A stretch of 64,000 bases of DNA from Proluteimonas flavola (GCF_021191705.1 NZ_JAIWPU010000012.1:1-64000); one strand, 5' to 3'; counted from the stretch's first letter, positions 10,952 through 23,116 are shown. The notes: a model not told the origin generated them from the letters alone. Numbers and translations: made by a program.

Positions 10952-11718
10952 GGCGCGAGCTCCGCCAGCCCCGCCGGCAGCGGCATGTCCTGTTCGAAGC
11001 GCAACCGCTCGAAGCTGTCCTCGTCGACGATGCGACCGTCGAGCATGTGCACGATGCGCTGCGCGCGACGGGCGAACGCCACATCGTGGGTGACCATGCA
11101 CAGGGTCGTGCCGGTCTCGTGCAACTGCTCGAGCAGTTGCATCACCGCCTCGCCATTGCGCGTGTCGAGATTGCCGGTGGGCTCGTCGGCCAGCAGGATC
11201 GCCGGATCGCCGACCAGCGCGCGCGCCACGGCCACGCGCTGCTGCTGGCCGCCGGACAGCTGGCCGGGATAATGCCGGGTACGGTGTCCCATGCCGACCA
11301 CTTCCAACACCTCGCGCACGCGGCGCCGCAGTTCGTCGCGGCCGATGCCGTCGCGATAGGTCAGCGGCAGCGCGACGTTCTCCTCCACCGTCAGGTCGGC
11401 GATCAGGTTGAACGCCTGGAAGATGAAGCCGATCCGGTCGTTGCGGATGCGCGCGCGTCCACGTGCGTCGAGATGCGCCACGTCCTGCCCGTCCAGCACG
11501 TAGTCGCCGCCGCTCGGCGGATCGAGCAGGCCCAGGATCGACAGCAGCGTGGACTTGCCGCAGCCCGACGGCCCGGTGATCGCGACGAAATCGCCGCGGC
11601 GGATATCCAGCGCGATGTCCGACAGCGCGTGCGTTTCGATCTCGTCGGTGTGGAAGACCTTGCCCAGACCGCGCAATTGCAGCAAGGGGGCGTCGGCGCG
11701 TGGAGATTCGGCATTCAT
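10948..11718 (-). CDS. ABC transporter ATP-binding protein, MacB/LolD class
   Basis: A 256-residue nucleotide-binding subunit. It has Walker A GPSGCGKST, the Q-loop (FIFQAFNLI), signature LSGGQQQR, Walker B ILLADEPTGNLD and the switch His in THD. The ADEPTGNLD sequence is typical of the LolD/MacB/FtsE group. It powers the adjacent FtsX-type permease. Two starts are possible: ATG at 11739, which overlaps the adaptor stop as ATGA, and ATG at 11718, which has AGGGA about 9 bases upstream. The second is preferred on ribosome-site grounds, adding no conserved residues either way. Confidence 0.92.
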   Translation of the reverse strand: MNAESPRADAPLLQLRGLGKVFHTDEIETHALSDIALDIRRGDFVAITGPSGCGKSTLLSILGLLDPPSGGDYVLDGQDVAHLDARGRARIRNDRIGFIFQAFNLIADLTVEENVALPLTYRDGIGRDELRRRVREVLEVVGMGHRTRHYPGQLSGGQQQRVAVARALVGDPAILLADEPTGNLDTRNGEAVMQLLEQLHETGTTLCMVTHDVAFARRAQRIVHMLDGRIVDEDSFERLRFEQDMPLPAGLAELAP

Positions 11719-11735
11719 GCGTGTGGTTCCCTGGT

Positions 11736-12989
11736 TCATTGGATACGGAGGGTGTCGTGATCGCGCCAGCGGTCGGTATCCGACAGGATCACCGTGTCGC
11801 CGGGTTGCAGCCCGCTGCGGACCTCGATGCGGTCGCTGGAGACCGCACCGAACTCGACCGGCCTGCGCCGGGCATCCGAGCCGCCCGCCGGAATCACGAA
11901 CAGGGTGCCGCGGGAGTCGGGCGCGGCCGATGCGGGGCGGCCGATGCTCATCGTGTCGCGCACGGTGCCGAGCAGTACCCGGCCATCCACCGACAGATCG
12001 GGGCGCACGCCCGCGGGCAATGCGGAATCGAATGCGATGTCGACCGTGACGCTGCCCTCGCGCACCGCCGGATCGATGCGCGCCAGGCGTCCTTTCGCGA
12101 CACCGCTGCGGGTGTCGACCGATACCGGCAGGTCGAGCACCAGGTCCTTCGCCAGCACTTCCGGCACCTGCAGCCGCGCGATCAACTCGTCGGGGCGCGC
12201 CACGCGCGCGAGCTTGCCGCCGGCCTCGACCTGCTGGCCCGGCTCCACCTCGATCTGCTGCAGGATGCCGTCGATGCCGGCACGCACCTCCAGGCCCTGC
12301 ACCTGCTGGCGGGCGATCGCGACCGCGCTCGCGGCCTCGTCTCGGCGCGCACGCGCGGCCTGCAGTTGCGCGGCCATGTTCTGGCGGAAGGCCGCGACCC
12401 GGCTGTGTTCGATCCGGGCCTTGCCCTGCCCCTGCGCCTCGGTGATCTGGGCCTCGCGCAGGTCGATCGCCGACATCACGCCGGCTGCGTGCGCACGTTC
12501 GAAGGCATCGCGCTTGACCTGCGCGATGCGCCAGGCCGAGGATGCGGCCGCTTCCTGCGCCTGCTGCTCCAGCAGTTGCGACGCGAGTTGCGTGCGCACC
12601 GCGGCGACGTCCGCCTCGGCACCGGCGAGCGCGGCTTCGGCCTTGTCGAGCGCGGACTGCAGTTCGGGATTGGCCAGCCGCAGGATCACCGTGTCGGCCT
12701 CCACGCGCGCACCGGCCAGCACCACGAGTTCTTGTACGGTGGCGGTCGCGCCGGCCGAGATCCAGCGGATCTGGCGCGGGACCAGCGTGCCGGTCGCGCG
12801 GATCTCGCGATGCATGTCGCCCTGCACCACGGTATCGATCCAGAGTTCGGAGCGGCTCACGCCCGGTGCGGCGCGCCCGATCCCCAGGCCGACGCCGACG
12901 AGCAGCGCCAGCGCGGCGACGCCGAGCGCGCTCCATTGCAGATTGCGACGGCGCCACAGCGGCGTACGGGAAGATTTCGCGATGTCCAT
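11736..12989 (-). CDS. HlyD/MacA-family periplasmic adaptor of an efflux system
   Basis: A 417-residue membrane-fusion protein. One N-terminal membrane anchor (about residues 19-38) is followed by a beta-barrel/lipoyl half-motif, a long alpha-helical hairpin (about 105-215, rich in Ala/Glu/Gln heptads such as LDKAEAALAGAEADVAAVRTQ shortened here to its start), the second lipoyl half and a C-terminal membrane-proximal domain. MacA-like adaptors bridge an inner-membrane MacB permease to a TolC-type outer-membrane channel; no such channel gene is present here. The ATG at 12989 is the first sensible start. A sigma-54-type element ends only about 14 bases upstream, predicting an mRNA with almost no leader. 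Confidence 0.88.
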   Translation of the reverse strand: MDIAKSSRTPLWRRRNLQWSALGVAALALLVGVGLGIGRAAPGVSRSELWIDTVVQGDMHREIRATGTLVPRQIRWISAGATATVQELVVLAGARVEADTVILRLANPELQSALDKAEAALAGAEADVAAVRTQLASQLLEQQAQEAAASSAWRIAQVKRDAFERAHAAGVMSAIDLREAQITEAQGQGKARIEHSRVAAFRQNMAAQLQAARARRDEAASAVAIARQQVQGLEVRAGIDGILQQIEVEPGQQVEAGGKLARVARPDELIARLQVPEVLAKDLVLDLPVSVDTRSGVAKGRLARIDPAVREGSVTVDIAFDSALPAGVRPDLSVDGRVLLGTVRDTMSIGRPASAAPDSRGTLFVIPAGGSDARRRPVEFGAVSSDRIEVRSGLQPGDTVILSDTDRWRDHDTLRIQ

Positions 12990-13002
12990 GCCCGATATCG
13001 GC

Positions 13003-13018
13003 GCAGGGATCGTGCCAA
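13003..13018 (-). promoter_or_regulatory. Putative sigma-54 promoter of the exporter/two-component/pbpC series
   Basis: Minus-strand TTGGCACGATCCCTGC contains a perfect -24 element (YTGGCACG). Its -12 element retains the essential GC, placed exactly 12 bases after the GG. The predicted start is near 12991, two bases before the adaptor ATG. The same gene series encodes an NtrC-class activator. The binding site for that activator has not been identified. Confidence 0.6.
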
Positions 13019-13080
13019 CCCCCGGTGGTGCGCAAGCCATTGATTCGAATGGCCGACCCGGGAAGAGACCAGTCCCCGGA

Positions 13081-13118
13081 CCGTACGATTCCGGACGACG
13101 GCGCCCGGAATCGTACGG
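13081..13118. terminator. Perfect 14-bp hairpin, possible terminator of the alpha-2-macroglobulin gene
   Basis: CCGTACGATTCCGG (13081-13094) pairs perfectly with CCGGAATCGTACGG (13105-13118) across a 10-base loop. It lies downstream of the minus-strand alpha-2-macroglobulin gene and upstream of the adaptor promoter, so it could insulate the two. There is no T-tract, so a regulator binding site is an alternative. Confidence 0.45.
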
Positions 13119-13124
13119 ATCCGT

Positions 13125-13252
13125 TGCAGGAGCGGGGGGGGGGGGGGGGGGGGGGGGGGGCGGGCTACCCCACCACCCCGCCCCGCCCCCACCCCCCCCC
13201 CCCCCCCCCCCCCCCCTCCCCCCCCCCCCCCCCCCCCCCCCCCGCTCCTACA
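13125..13252. repeat. REP-like palindrome with a G27 run and C25-T-C26 run inside
   Basis: The ends read TGCAGGAGCGG and CCGCTCCTACA, the outer arms of the REP family found elsewhere in the window. Between them lie 27 consecutive G (13134-13160), a short mixed spacer, 25 C (13192-13216), one T and 26 C (13218-13243). The two runs are complementary and could fold into a long G-C stem or a G-quadruplex. It may also be a sequencing or assembly artefact of a difficult palindrome. Confidence 0.6.
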
Positions 13253-13279
13253 GGCGATGCGTCGATGGAGACGCGACGC

Positions 13280-16200
13280 TCAAGGCTGCACCACCGTGAT
13301 CCGCGCGGGCACAGACGTGCCGACGCCGCGCAGCTGCGGCCGGTACATGTCCTCGACCAGCGGCGGCGGCGCGGTATACGTCCCCGGGCTCACCGCGCGC
13401 ACGAGGTAGAACACGCGCGCGGTGCGGCCGCGGGCGAGCTTGAGCGCGGCGACGTAGCGATCGTCGCGATATTCCTCGTGCTGCACCGTCGCCGCGCTGC
13501 CGCGTTCGGTGATCCGGATGCCGTCGACGACGATGTCCGCCCACTGCTTCGCATCGCCGAGGTTGAAGTTCTCGACCTCCAGGCCCGCCGGCAGCAGGTC
13601 GGTCAGCAGCGCATCGGGCATGTCGCGGTCGGCGACGACCGAGACCGCGACGATCAGCGCCTCGCCCTCCTTCAGCGGTCCCGGTGTCCACGGCTTGCCG
13701 TCGGTGCGGTAGAGCCGACGCTCGACCTTGAGCACGCTGGCATCGGCGGCAGGCGCCTGGCGCGGCACGCCGGCGACGTCGATGCTGGCGTACATGGGCG
13801 GCTCGCCGGTCGGCACGAAGCGCACGCCGCGACGCAGGCCGGCTTCGTCGTAGGCGCGACCCACGATCGCCGCCGCCGGCACGGCCTCGTCGACATCGCC
13901 TTCGCGCAGCGTGCCGCCGACGCGCTTGCGCTGGTCGGACGACAGGGCGCGGCCGAGACGCGCGAGCGCGATCTGCTCCTGCGTGCTCAGGTACATCCAG
14001 CCGCGGTTGCGACGCACGTCGACCTCGCGACCGATGTCGACCGCGCGCGCATCGAACGCGGGCGTCGCGACGCCGCGCTCGTGGGTCAGCGCGATCATCA
14101 GCGAGGCATCGCGCAGCGGCGTGCCGTAGTCCCACAGATAGTCGGGGCGGTCGCCCTTGAAATCGAAGCCGGCCTGCACCGCCCGCTCGCCGCGCGCCTT
14201 GTCGCCCTGCAGCGACAGCGCAAGCCCGAGATGCACCAGCGGCAGGCCCGTGCGCGTACTCCCGCGTTCGTTGTCGTAGAGCGCACGCAGCGTGCCCAGC
14301 GGCGCGCGGTTGACGCGGGCGAGGACGTAGCCGGCATACGCGCGATAGGCGAAGCGCAGGTGATCGCGCTCCGACTGTCCGTAGAACGCGTGGCCGCCCG
14401 ACAGCAGATCCTCGCCAAGACGCTCCAGCGATTTCTGCAGCACCGCGTCCGGCACCGCGAAGCCGGCATCGCGCGCGTCGAGCAGGAATTCGACGATGTA
14501 CGGCGTGAGCATCGGATTGACGTCGCCGTCGCTGCCCCACATCGAGAAGTGTCCGGTGCCGACCTGCATCGATGCGAGACGTCCGAATGCGGCCTCGACG
14601 TATTGCCGGCGCCGCGCGGCATCGACGCCCTGGATGCCGAGCATCGCCACCGTGGCATCGTCGAGCTGCAGCGCCGCATAGCCGCGGCTCGTGGTCTGTT
14701 CGGCGCAGCCGTAGGGATACGCCAGCGCGCCGGTGATCGCGGCCGCGAACGGGATCGGCGGCAGCGCGCTGACGGTGAAGCGCGCGTTGACCGAACCGGC
14801 CATCAGTCCGTCCATCGATGCGGTGTCAAGCGTGACCGGCGTCGTGCCGTCGAGCACGCGCGTGTTCGAACGCAATACCGCCGGCCAGGCCGGACGCACC
14901 GGCAGGTCGTAGCTGCGATCGACGCGGACGCCGCTACCGTTCACGCGCACACGCACCTTGGCGACGGTGTAGCCCTCCTGCGCGGTCAGCGGAAAGCTCA
15001 ACGTGGTCTTGCCGTCCACAGCGAGCGCCACCTTGCGGCTGCCCTCGCCCACCGCCAGCGGGCCGACGCCATCGACGCGGACATCGAAACTGCCGGCACG
15101 TCCGCTGAAGTTGGTGAGATCCAGCGTCACCGTGCTGGTGTCGCCCGGCGCCATGACCCGCGGCATGCTGGCCTCGGCGACCAGCGGCGCGCGCACGACG
15201 GTCTCGACATCGCGGCTGCCGTAACGATCCGCCGACCACACCAGTGCGGAGACCCGCAGCGTGCCGTTGAAGTCCGGCAGTTGCAGCGGCACACGGGCGT
15301 TGCCGCGCGCGTCGAGCTTCACCGGACCTGCGAACAGATCGACCGTCTGCACGCGCGCGGTCGGTCGCCGCGCCTGCGGCAACGCGGCCAGCGGCGCATC
15401 GCCGCCGAAGCGCAGGCGCGCGGTGCCGCCTTCGAAACTCTCGATCACCCGGCCGTAGAGATCGTAGGCATCCACGCCGAAGCGGCGCTGGGCGAAGAAA
15501 TGGGTCCACGCATCGGGCACCGGGAAGCGGGTGATGTTGAGGATGCCGACATCGACCGCCGACACCGTCACCCAGGCGTCCTTGCCGGCCAGCTGCGGCG
15601 CGCTGACCGTGACCTGCATCGGGCCTTCGGGCCGGGTGAGCTCCGGCGCCTTCAGGCCGACGGCGACGCGTCGCTCGCGCCGTTCCATCGGTACATGCGC
15701 CACGCCGACTGCGCGCGCCGGCGTGACCGTGCTGGTCGCGCTGCCGCCGCGGAACACCAGCGCGGTCACATAGACATCGTGCCGCTCCCAGTCCTCGGTG
15801 ACCGGGATGTCGAAGGTGCTGCCTGGTTTGGCGTCGATCTCGTGCAGGTAGAGCATGCGGTCGCTTTCGACCATCAGCAGGCCCTTGCCCGGATGCGGCG
15901 GCGTCACCGTCACGCGCATCGTGTCGCCGGCGAGGTAGCCGGCCTTGTCGAGCGCGACCTTGACCTTGTCCGGGCGCGCATCGAGGCCGCGGTTGCCGTC
16001 GTCCCAGCTCCAGCCGGCGCGGAAGGGATACCGCGACACCAGCTTCGTCGCCGGATCCTCGACATCGATCCGGTACTCGCCCCACTCCACCGGGAAATCG
16101 AAGCGCGTGGCATCGCTGCCGGCATCGAGCGTGCGCGTCTCGACGGTCTCGAAGCGGCGCGTGAACTCGTAGCGCCAGCCGGCATCGTCGTTGCGCCAGT

Positions 16201-18205
16201 GGTAGTCGCGATGCTCGCGCACCAGCGACACCTTGAGTCCGGCCTGCGGACGCGGCTTGCCATCGGCACCGACGCGCGTCAGTTCGAAGCGCGCGTGGGT
16301 GTTGGGGTCCGCGCCATCGTCGGGTTCGAACAGCGGGCGCACGCCGACCAGCGCATCGGCCGGCCACAGCACGCGCTTGAGCGTGCGGTTGACGCTGCGG
16401 CCACCGGTCTCGTAGAGGCTGCCGGAGACGATCGCGGCGATCGGCGTCGTCGGCCTGGCTTCTTCGGGCAGCGGGATATCGGCGGTCAGACGGCCCTGCG
16501 CGTCGAAGCTGCCTTCGACGACATCCCTGACCTCGCGCGGCAGGTCGACGGTCGCATCGCCGAACACGAAACCTGGCAGGCCTTCGACCGGCGACCGCTC
16601 CACGGCGAGCGCCAGCCGTGCGGTGAACCGGTTGCCGCTCGCCGGCGCACCGTAGAGATACGCGCCGGTCGCCTGCAGCTTCAGCGGCTCGCCGGGACGC
16701 AGCACCGCCTGCGCGTCGAGATCGAGCTTCATGCGCTCGGGCAGGAATTCTTCGATGCGCAGCGTCATGCCCTGCACCGCTTCGCGCGCGGCGGGATCGG
16801 TGCGGAACTCGACCCGCCAGCTGCCGGTCGGCGCATCGACGGGAATCTCGCGCTCGAAACGGAAGTAGCCGCTCTCGCCCGGCTCGACGCGGGTTTCGAA
16901 GAACGTCTTGCCGTCGGGCTGGCGCAGGCGCGCGAACAGCGACTGCGAGCGATCATCCTTGGCTGCGACCGGCCGCCCGTCCTGATCGCGCAGCAGCGCC
17001 GACACGCGCACGGTCTCACCCGGGCGATACAGATCACGACCCGACCACGCGAACACGTCGAACCAGGCCTGCTCGCGGCCGCTGACCGCGAACTCCGACA
17101 GGTCCAGCGCCGGCTGGTTGAACGGCAGCAGCGACACATCGCTGGCGCGGCTGGCGACCAGCACATGGCCGGCGTCCAGCGTGTATTCGAGCATCGCGTT
17201 GCCCTTGGCATCGGTGCTCGCGCGGTAGACGGTGGCGCCCTTGGCGTCGAGCACCTTCAGCTCGGCGCTGCCGATCGGCGCGCCGTTGTGCAGCGATGCG
17301 GTATGCACGAACAGCTTCTCGCCATAGGCGCGCGCGTGCAGGCCGATGTCGCTGACGGTGAAGAACGCGGTTTCGTACTGGTCCGCGAACGCACCGGCGC
17401 GCTTCATCGCCGCGAAGTACAGGCCCGGCTGTTGCAGCTCGCGGATCTCCTGCAGCGGCAGATAGGTCAGCACACGCTCGTTGCGCGCGCCGTCGATGGC
17501 GAAGCGGTTGACGTAGACCGGGCTGGCCAACTTCGACAGCGGCGTGTTCTCGCCCCAGCGGTTGTCGAGTTCCCAACTGCCGCGGCGGCCGCCGCGCTGG
17601 TACTGGGCGAGAAATGCGGGCAGCGAATCGTCATCGACGCGCAGGAATTCGACATCGACCTCGGCGACATTGATCGAGACGATCGGCAGGCCGCGCGATT
17701 CCTTCGCCGGCAGCACGCTGCCCTGCGAGGCGAAGCCGACCACCGGGTCGAGCTCGCCGGTGAACACCTTGCGTTCGACATCGGCGCCCAGCGTGTCGCC
17801 GCCCGCCGAGGCCAGCTTGCCGGACAGGCGCACGGTGTAGTCGCGGTTCGCCTCGACGTGCGGGAAGCGCAGGATCCTGCCGTCGCCGTCGAGCGTCCAA
17901 CTGCCCTCGCGGGCAGCGCCATCGGCGAAGGTCACCAGCGCGTCGAAATCCTGGGTGCCGACCAGGGGTTCGGAGAACTCCAGCGCCAGCGCCAGTGCAC
18001 CGTCGCGCTGGTCGGGGAACGCCCGCACCAGGCCGAAGCCTTCGATCGTCTCGCGATCGGTCCGGATCGCCTCGCCGCTGATGCCGGGCGTCTGGCCGGC
18101 CGTATCGCGCTTGCAGGCTGCCAATCCGAACGCGAGGAGCAGGACCGTCAGGCCTGCCAGCAGATGACGCATGCACTGCGACGCGCGTTCGGTTCCGAAG
18201 GACAT
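13280..18205 (-). CDS. Bacterial alpha-2-macroglobulin family lipoprotein (YfhM/YfaS-like)
   Basis: A 1641-residue protein. The N-terminus is a lipoprotein signal with lipobox LAAC (Cys31), so it is anchored to the periplasmic face of a membrane. A long series of macroglobulin (MG) beta domains follows, with the bait region presumably around residues 750-950. The thioester motif YGCAEQTTSRGY has its reactive Cys at about residue 1167, and an alpha/alpha toroid domain comes after it. Members trap proteases entering the periplasm and are usually encoded beside pbpC, so that cell-wall repair and protease defence are linked. Here pbpC is about 8 kb downstream on the same strand. The ATG at 18205 is chosen for GGAG 8 bases upstream; ATG at 18172 would also leave an intact lipobox. 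Confidence 0.92.
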   Translation of the reverse strand: MSFGTERASQCMRHLLAGLTVLLLAFGLAACKRDTAGQTPGISGEAIRTDRETIEGFGLVRAFPDQRDGALALALEFSEPLVGTQDFDALVTFADGAAREGSWTLDGDGRILRFPHVEANRDYTVRLSGKLASAGGDTLGADVERKVFTGELDPVVGFASQGSVLPAKESRGLPIVSINVAEVDVEFLRVDDDSLPAFLAQYQRGGRRGSWELDNRWGENTPLSKLASPVYVNRFAIDGARNERVLTYLPLQEIRELQQPGLYFAAMKRAGAFADQYETAFFTVSDIGLHARAYGEKLFVHTASLHNGAPIGSAELKVLDAKGATVYRASTDAKGNAMLEYTLDAGHVLVASRASDVSLLPFNQPALDLSEFAVSGREQAWFDVFAWSGRDLYRPGETVRVSALLRDQDGRPVAAKDDRSQSLFARLRQPDGKTFFETRVEPGESGYFRFEREIPVDAPTGSWRVEFRTDPAAREAVQGMTLRIEEFLPERMKLDLDAQAVLRPGEPLKLQATGAYLYGAPASGNRFTARLALAVERSPVEGLPGFVFGDATVDLPREVRDVVEGSFDAQGRLTADIPLPEEARPTTPIAAIVSGSLYETGGRSVNRTLKRVLWPADALVGVRPLFEPDDGADPNTHARFELTRVGADGKPRPQAGLKVSLVREHRDYHWRNDDAGWRYEFTRRFETVETRTLDAGSDATRFDFPVEWGEYRIDVEDPATKLVSRYPFRAGWSWDDGNRGLDARPDKVKVALDKAGYLAGDTMRVTVTPPHPGKGLLMVESDRMLYLHEIDAKPGSTFDIPVTEDWERHDVYVTALVFRGGSATSTVTPARAVGVAHVPMERRERRVAVGLKAPELTRPEGPMQVTVSAPQLAGKDAWVTVSAVDVGILNITRFPVPDAWTHFFAQRRFGVDAYDLYGRVIESFEGGTARLRFGGDAPLAALPQARRPTARVQTVDLFAGPVKLDARGNARVPLQLPDFNGTLRVSALVWSADRYGSRDVETVVRAPLVAEASMPRVMAPGDTSTVTLDLTNFSGRAGSFDVRVDGVGPLAVGEGSRKVALAVDGKTTLSFPLTAQEGYTVAKVRVRVNGSGVRVDRSYDLPVRPAWPAVLRSNTRVLDGTTPVTLDTASMDGLMAGSVNARFTVSALPPIPFAAAITGALAYPYGCAEQTTSRGYAALQLDDATVAMLGIQGVDAARRRQYVEAAFGRLASMQVGTGHFSMWGSDGDVNPMLTPYIVEFLLDARDAGFAVPDAVLQKSLERLGEDLLSGGHAFYGQSERDHLRFAYRAYAGYVLARVNRAPLGTLRALYDNERGSTRTGLPLVHLGLALSLQGDKARGERAVQAGFDFKGDRPDYLWDYGTPLRDASLMIALTHERGVATPAFDARAVDIGREVDVRRNRGWMYLSTQEQIALARLGRALSSDQRKRVGGTLREGDVDEAVPAAAIVGRAYDEAGLRRGVRFVPTGEPPMYASIDVAGVPRQAPAADASVLKVERRLYRTDGKPWTPGPLKEGEALIVAVSVVADRDMPDALLTDLLPAGLEVENFNLGDAKQWADIVVDGIRITERGSAATVQHEEYRDDRYVAALKLARGRTARVFYLVRAVSPGTYTAPPPLVEDMYRPQLRGVGTSVPARITVVQP

Positions 18206-18259
18206 CCGCTGTGCTCCGCTGGGCGTTGGCCGCGAGTATAGGCCGCGGACTCTCCCTCC

Positions 18260-18329
18260 TGTGGGAGCGCGCTTGCGCGCGATGGGGCTTTTCCCGGGAA
18301 TGCCCATCGCGCGCGAGCGCGCTCCCACA
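18260..18329. repeat. REP palindrome
   Basis: TGTGGGAGCGCGCTTGCGCG at the left pairs with the reverse complement ending in GCGCTCCCACA at the right, across a roughly 20-base centre. The same element recurs at 43127, 45138, 56891, 57166 and 57305. It lies between the alpha-2-macroglobulin start and the gyrA terminator. Confidence 0.85.
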
Positions 18330-18483
18330 GGCAGGATCTCGAGACCGCAGGGTGGGTAAAGCGTCACATCTTCCGTGACGTTCTTTCCGGCGGGCCTGCG
18401 CGCGGTTTCGACAATCGTGACCGCGAGCGCGCATGGCGGTGATGGGTTTCGCTGACGCCCTACCCATTCTTCGTCGGTGCTAC

Positions 18484-18511
18484 AAAGAAAAGGGCCGGCA
18501 ATGCCGGCCCT
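18484..18511 (-). terminator. Rho-independent terminator of gyrA
   Basis: Read on the minus strand, the stem AGGGCCGGC/GCCGGCCCT (18491-18511) with a three-base loop is followed by TTTCTTT (18490-18484). It is 27 bases past the gyrA stop. This is a textbook intrinsic terminator. Confidence 0.9.
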
Positions 18512-18537
18512 CTCCATCAATCGAAACGCATCAGGCG

Positions 18538-21246
<2,709 letters not shown>

Positions 21247-21352
21247 CTAGAGGGTTTGCATCCTGTCTACGCGGTCCGGATTTCCGGCGCTGGGCGCAAG
21301 GCACCCGCGCGGCGCGTACCGGCCGCCGGCAACGCGATCAAAACGACAGGAA

Positions 21353-21361
21353 ACTCTAGCA
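21353..21361 (-). promoter_or_regulatory. Putative extended -10 promoter of gyrA
   Basis: Minus-strand TGCTAGAGT combines a TGn extension with the -10 hexamer TAGAGT. No convincing -35 is seen, because that position falls in the mtnA terminator stem. It would give a leader of about 100 bases. Confidence 0.4.
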
Positions 21362-21388
21362 CAAAAGCGGCCCTCGCAGGCCGCCTTT
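21362..21388 (-). terminator. Rho-independent terminator of mtnA
   Basis: On the minus strand GGCGGCC and GGCCGC form a stem followed by TTTTGTG (21366-21362). It lies about 105 bases past the mtnA stop and directly before the gyrA promoter. Confidence 0.7.
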
Positions 21389-21493
21389 CCGACGCAAAAA
21401 CAATCACTTGCGCTATTTTCGGGCTGCGATTTCCGGCGAACGCCGCGCAGGCAGCGGGCGACGCGCGTGCACGCCCGCCACCGTCCGCGTGCA

Positions 21494-22555
21494 TCAGGCC
21501 TTGAACAGCGCCTGCATCGACGCGGTGGACGGCCGTTCGACGACGCCCTGTTCGGTCACGATCGCATCGATCAGCGCACCCGGCGTCACGTCGAATACCG
21601 GATTCCAGGCCTGGATGCCTTCGGCCACGGTGCGCGTGCCGCCGATGCCGAACAGTTCGCCCGGATCGCGCTGCTCGATCTCGATCAGATCGCCCGAGGC
21701 GGTGTCCATGTCGACGGTCGACGACGGCGCGACGACCATGAACCTGACGCCGTGGTGGCGCGCGGCGATCGCCAGCTGGTAGGTGCCGATCTTGTTCGCG
21801 GTATCGCCGTTCGCGCAGATGCGGTCGGCGCCGACCACGATCCATTGCACCGCGCCGGTCTTCATCAGATGCGCGGCCGCGGAATCGGCGATCAGCGTCG
21901 CGTCGATGCCGTCCTGCTGCAGTTCCCACACCGTCAACCGCGCGCCCTGCAGCCACGGCCGCGTTTCGCCCGCGAACACCTTGCCGATGCGGCCCTGCGC
22001 CATGCCCGCACGGATCACGCCGAGCGCGGTGCCGAAGCCCGCTGTCGCCAGCGAGCCGGTGTTGCAGTGGGTCAGCACGCCGCTGCCGGGCGCGATCAGT
22101 TCAGCGCCGAGCGCGCCCATGTGGCGATTCGCCGCGAGATCTTCTTCCGCGATCGCCTGCGCCTCACGCGCCAGCATCTCGCGCCAGTCGGCGCCCGAGG
22201 TCGCCAGCACACGCCGCATCCGCGCCAGAGCCCACGCCAGATTCACCGCCGTCGGCCGCGCCGCATTGAGCCGCTGCAATGCCGGCTCGAGCTTCGCCAA
22301 CGCCGCCGTGCCGTCCCCGGCCTCGATGTCCCGCGCACCCAGCACCGCACCCCACGCCGCCGCAATCCCGATCGCCGGCGCCCCGCGCACGGTCAGCTCA
22401 TGGATCGCCTGGGCGACCTCGTCGCTGGTGCTGCAGGACACATGCTCGACCACGAACGGCAGCTTGCGCTGGTCCAGCAGATCGAGCGTGTCGCCGGTCC
22501 ACAGGATCGGACGGATGTGGTCGTAGCGGTCGAAATCGAGGGGGGATGCGTTCAT
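21494..22555 (-). CDS. mtnA: S-methyl-5-thioribose-1-phosphate isomerase
   Basis: A 353-residue cytosolic enzyme that converts methylthioribose-1-phosphate to methylthioribulose-1-phosphate in methionine salvage. Diagnostic segments are [32 protein letters not shown] (holding the catalytic Cys) and [19 protein letters not shown] (holding the catalytic Asp). It stands alone here; other mtn genes are not in the window. The ATG at 22555 gives a normal family length. The frame stays open through a repeat region for another 127 codons, but those are Lys/Pro repeats and very unlikely to be translated as part of the enzyme. Confidence 0.96.
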   Translation of the reverse strand: MNASPLDFDRYDHIRPILWTGDTLDLLDQRKLPFVVEHVSCSTSDEVAQAIHELTVRGAPAIGIAAAWGAVLGARDIEAGDGTAALAKLEPALQRLNAARPTAVNLAWALARMRRVLATSGADWREMLAREAQAIAEEDLAANRHMGALGAELIAPGSGVLTHCNTGSLATAGFGTALGVIRAGMAQGRIGKVFAGETRPWLQGARLTVWELQQDGIDATLIADSAAAHLMKTGAVQWIVVGADRICANGDTANKIGTYQLAIAARHHGVRFMVVAPSSTVDMDTASGDLIEIEQRDPGELFGIGGTRTVAEGIQAWNPVFDVTPGALIDAIVTEQGVVERPSTASMQALFKA

Positions 22556-23116
22556 GGCGATAGTGTAGATCGGGGATGCTGGATTGCTGTTGGCGGAAGT
22601 GGGTGCCGAGTTCTCGCTGCGATTGCCGCTCCCCCGCGCCCTGCCCGTCAGCACAGTCAGCACGAAGTGCGGCGAGTTCGCGAGCCCCGTCATTCCCGCG
22701 AAAGCGGGAATCCATTTTGATTTTGGCTCCCGCTTTGGCTTTGGCTTTGGCTTCGGCTTCGGCTTTGGCTTTGGCTCCCGCTCCGCTTTGGCTTTGGCTT
22801 TGAATCGAGCCGTAGAGCGAGCCGAGCAACGGAGCCTGGCGCGGCCGAAGAGCAGCCCATGTCGGAGCGCAGCGAGTTTGGGCTGCGGAACCGTGAAGGT
22901 CCCAATGGGCCGCGTCAGGCGAGGCGCACAGGGCACCGATGCGGCTGTATCGCATCGGATTGCCTCCGGCGGAGGGGGCCTTGGGGTTCCCTTTTTCGGC
23001 CCGTCAAACCGGCAGAGACGCGAAAACGCGTTGCTCCTGCGTCATGTCGCTGCCGGACGCGGAACCTCTACGGGCAGTCGACCACGGTTCGACCCTACCG
23101 GGGTGTCAGCCACGCC
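22556..23116. other. Intergenic region with dispersed repeats, no convincing gene
   Basis: This 560-base stretch holds a palindrome of the ATTCCCGCGAAAGCGGGAAT type, a hexanucleotide array and then about 200 bases with an odd composition and stop-poor frames on both strands. Open frames here are made of repeat-encoded residues and have no recognisable domain or start signal. I see no gene. Confidence 0.6.
22686..22803. repeat. Palindrome plus TTTGGC hexamer tandem array
   Basis: ATTCCCGC...GCGGGAAT (22692-22712) is followed from 22717 by many copies of a TTTGGC/TTCGGC hexamer, interrupted twice by CTCCCG. Because the unit is six bases, frames on both strands stay open; the minus strand would encode Lys-Pro and Lys-Ala repeats. 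A weaker, inverted relative of the array lies near 23560-23610. Confidence 0.8.

Noticed and set aside
12542..18241. A very long plus-strand open frame (about 1900 codons) opposite the alpha-2-macroglobulin gene
   Set aside because: It is the antisense shadow of a high-GC gene. Its translation is rich in Arg, His and Ala without any domain, and it runs through poly-G/C tracts.
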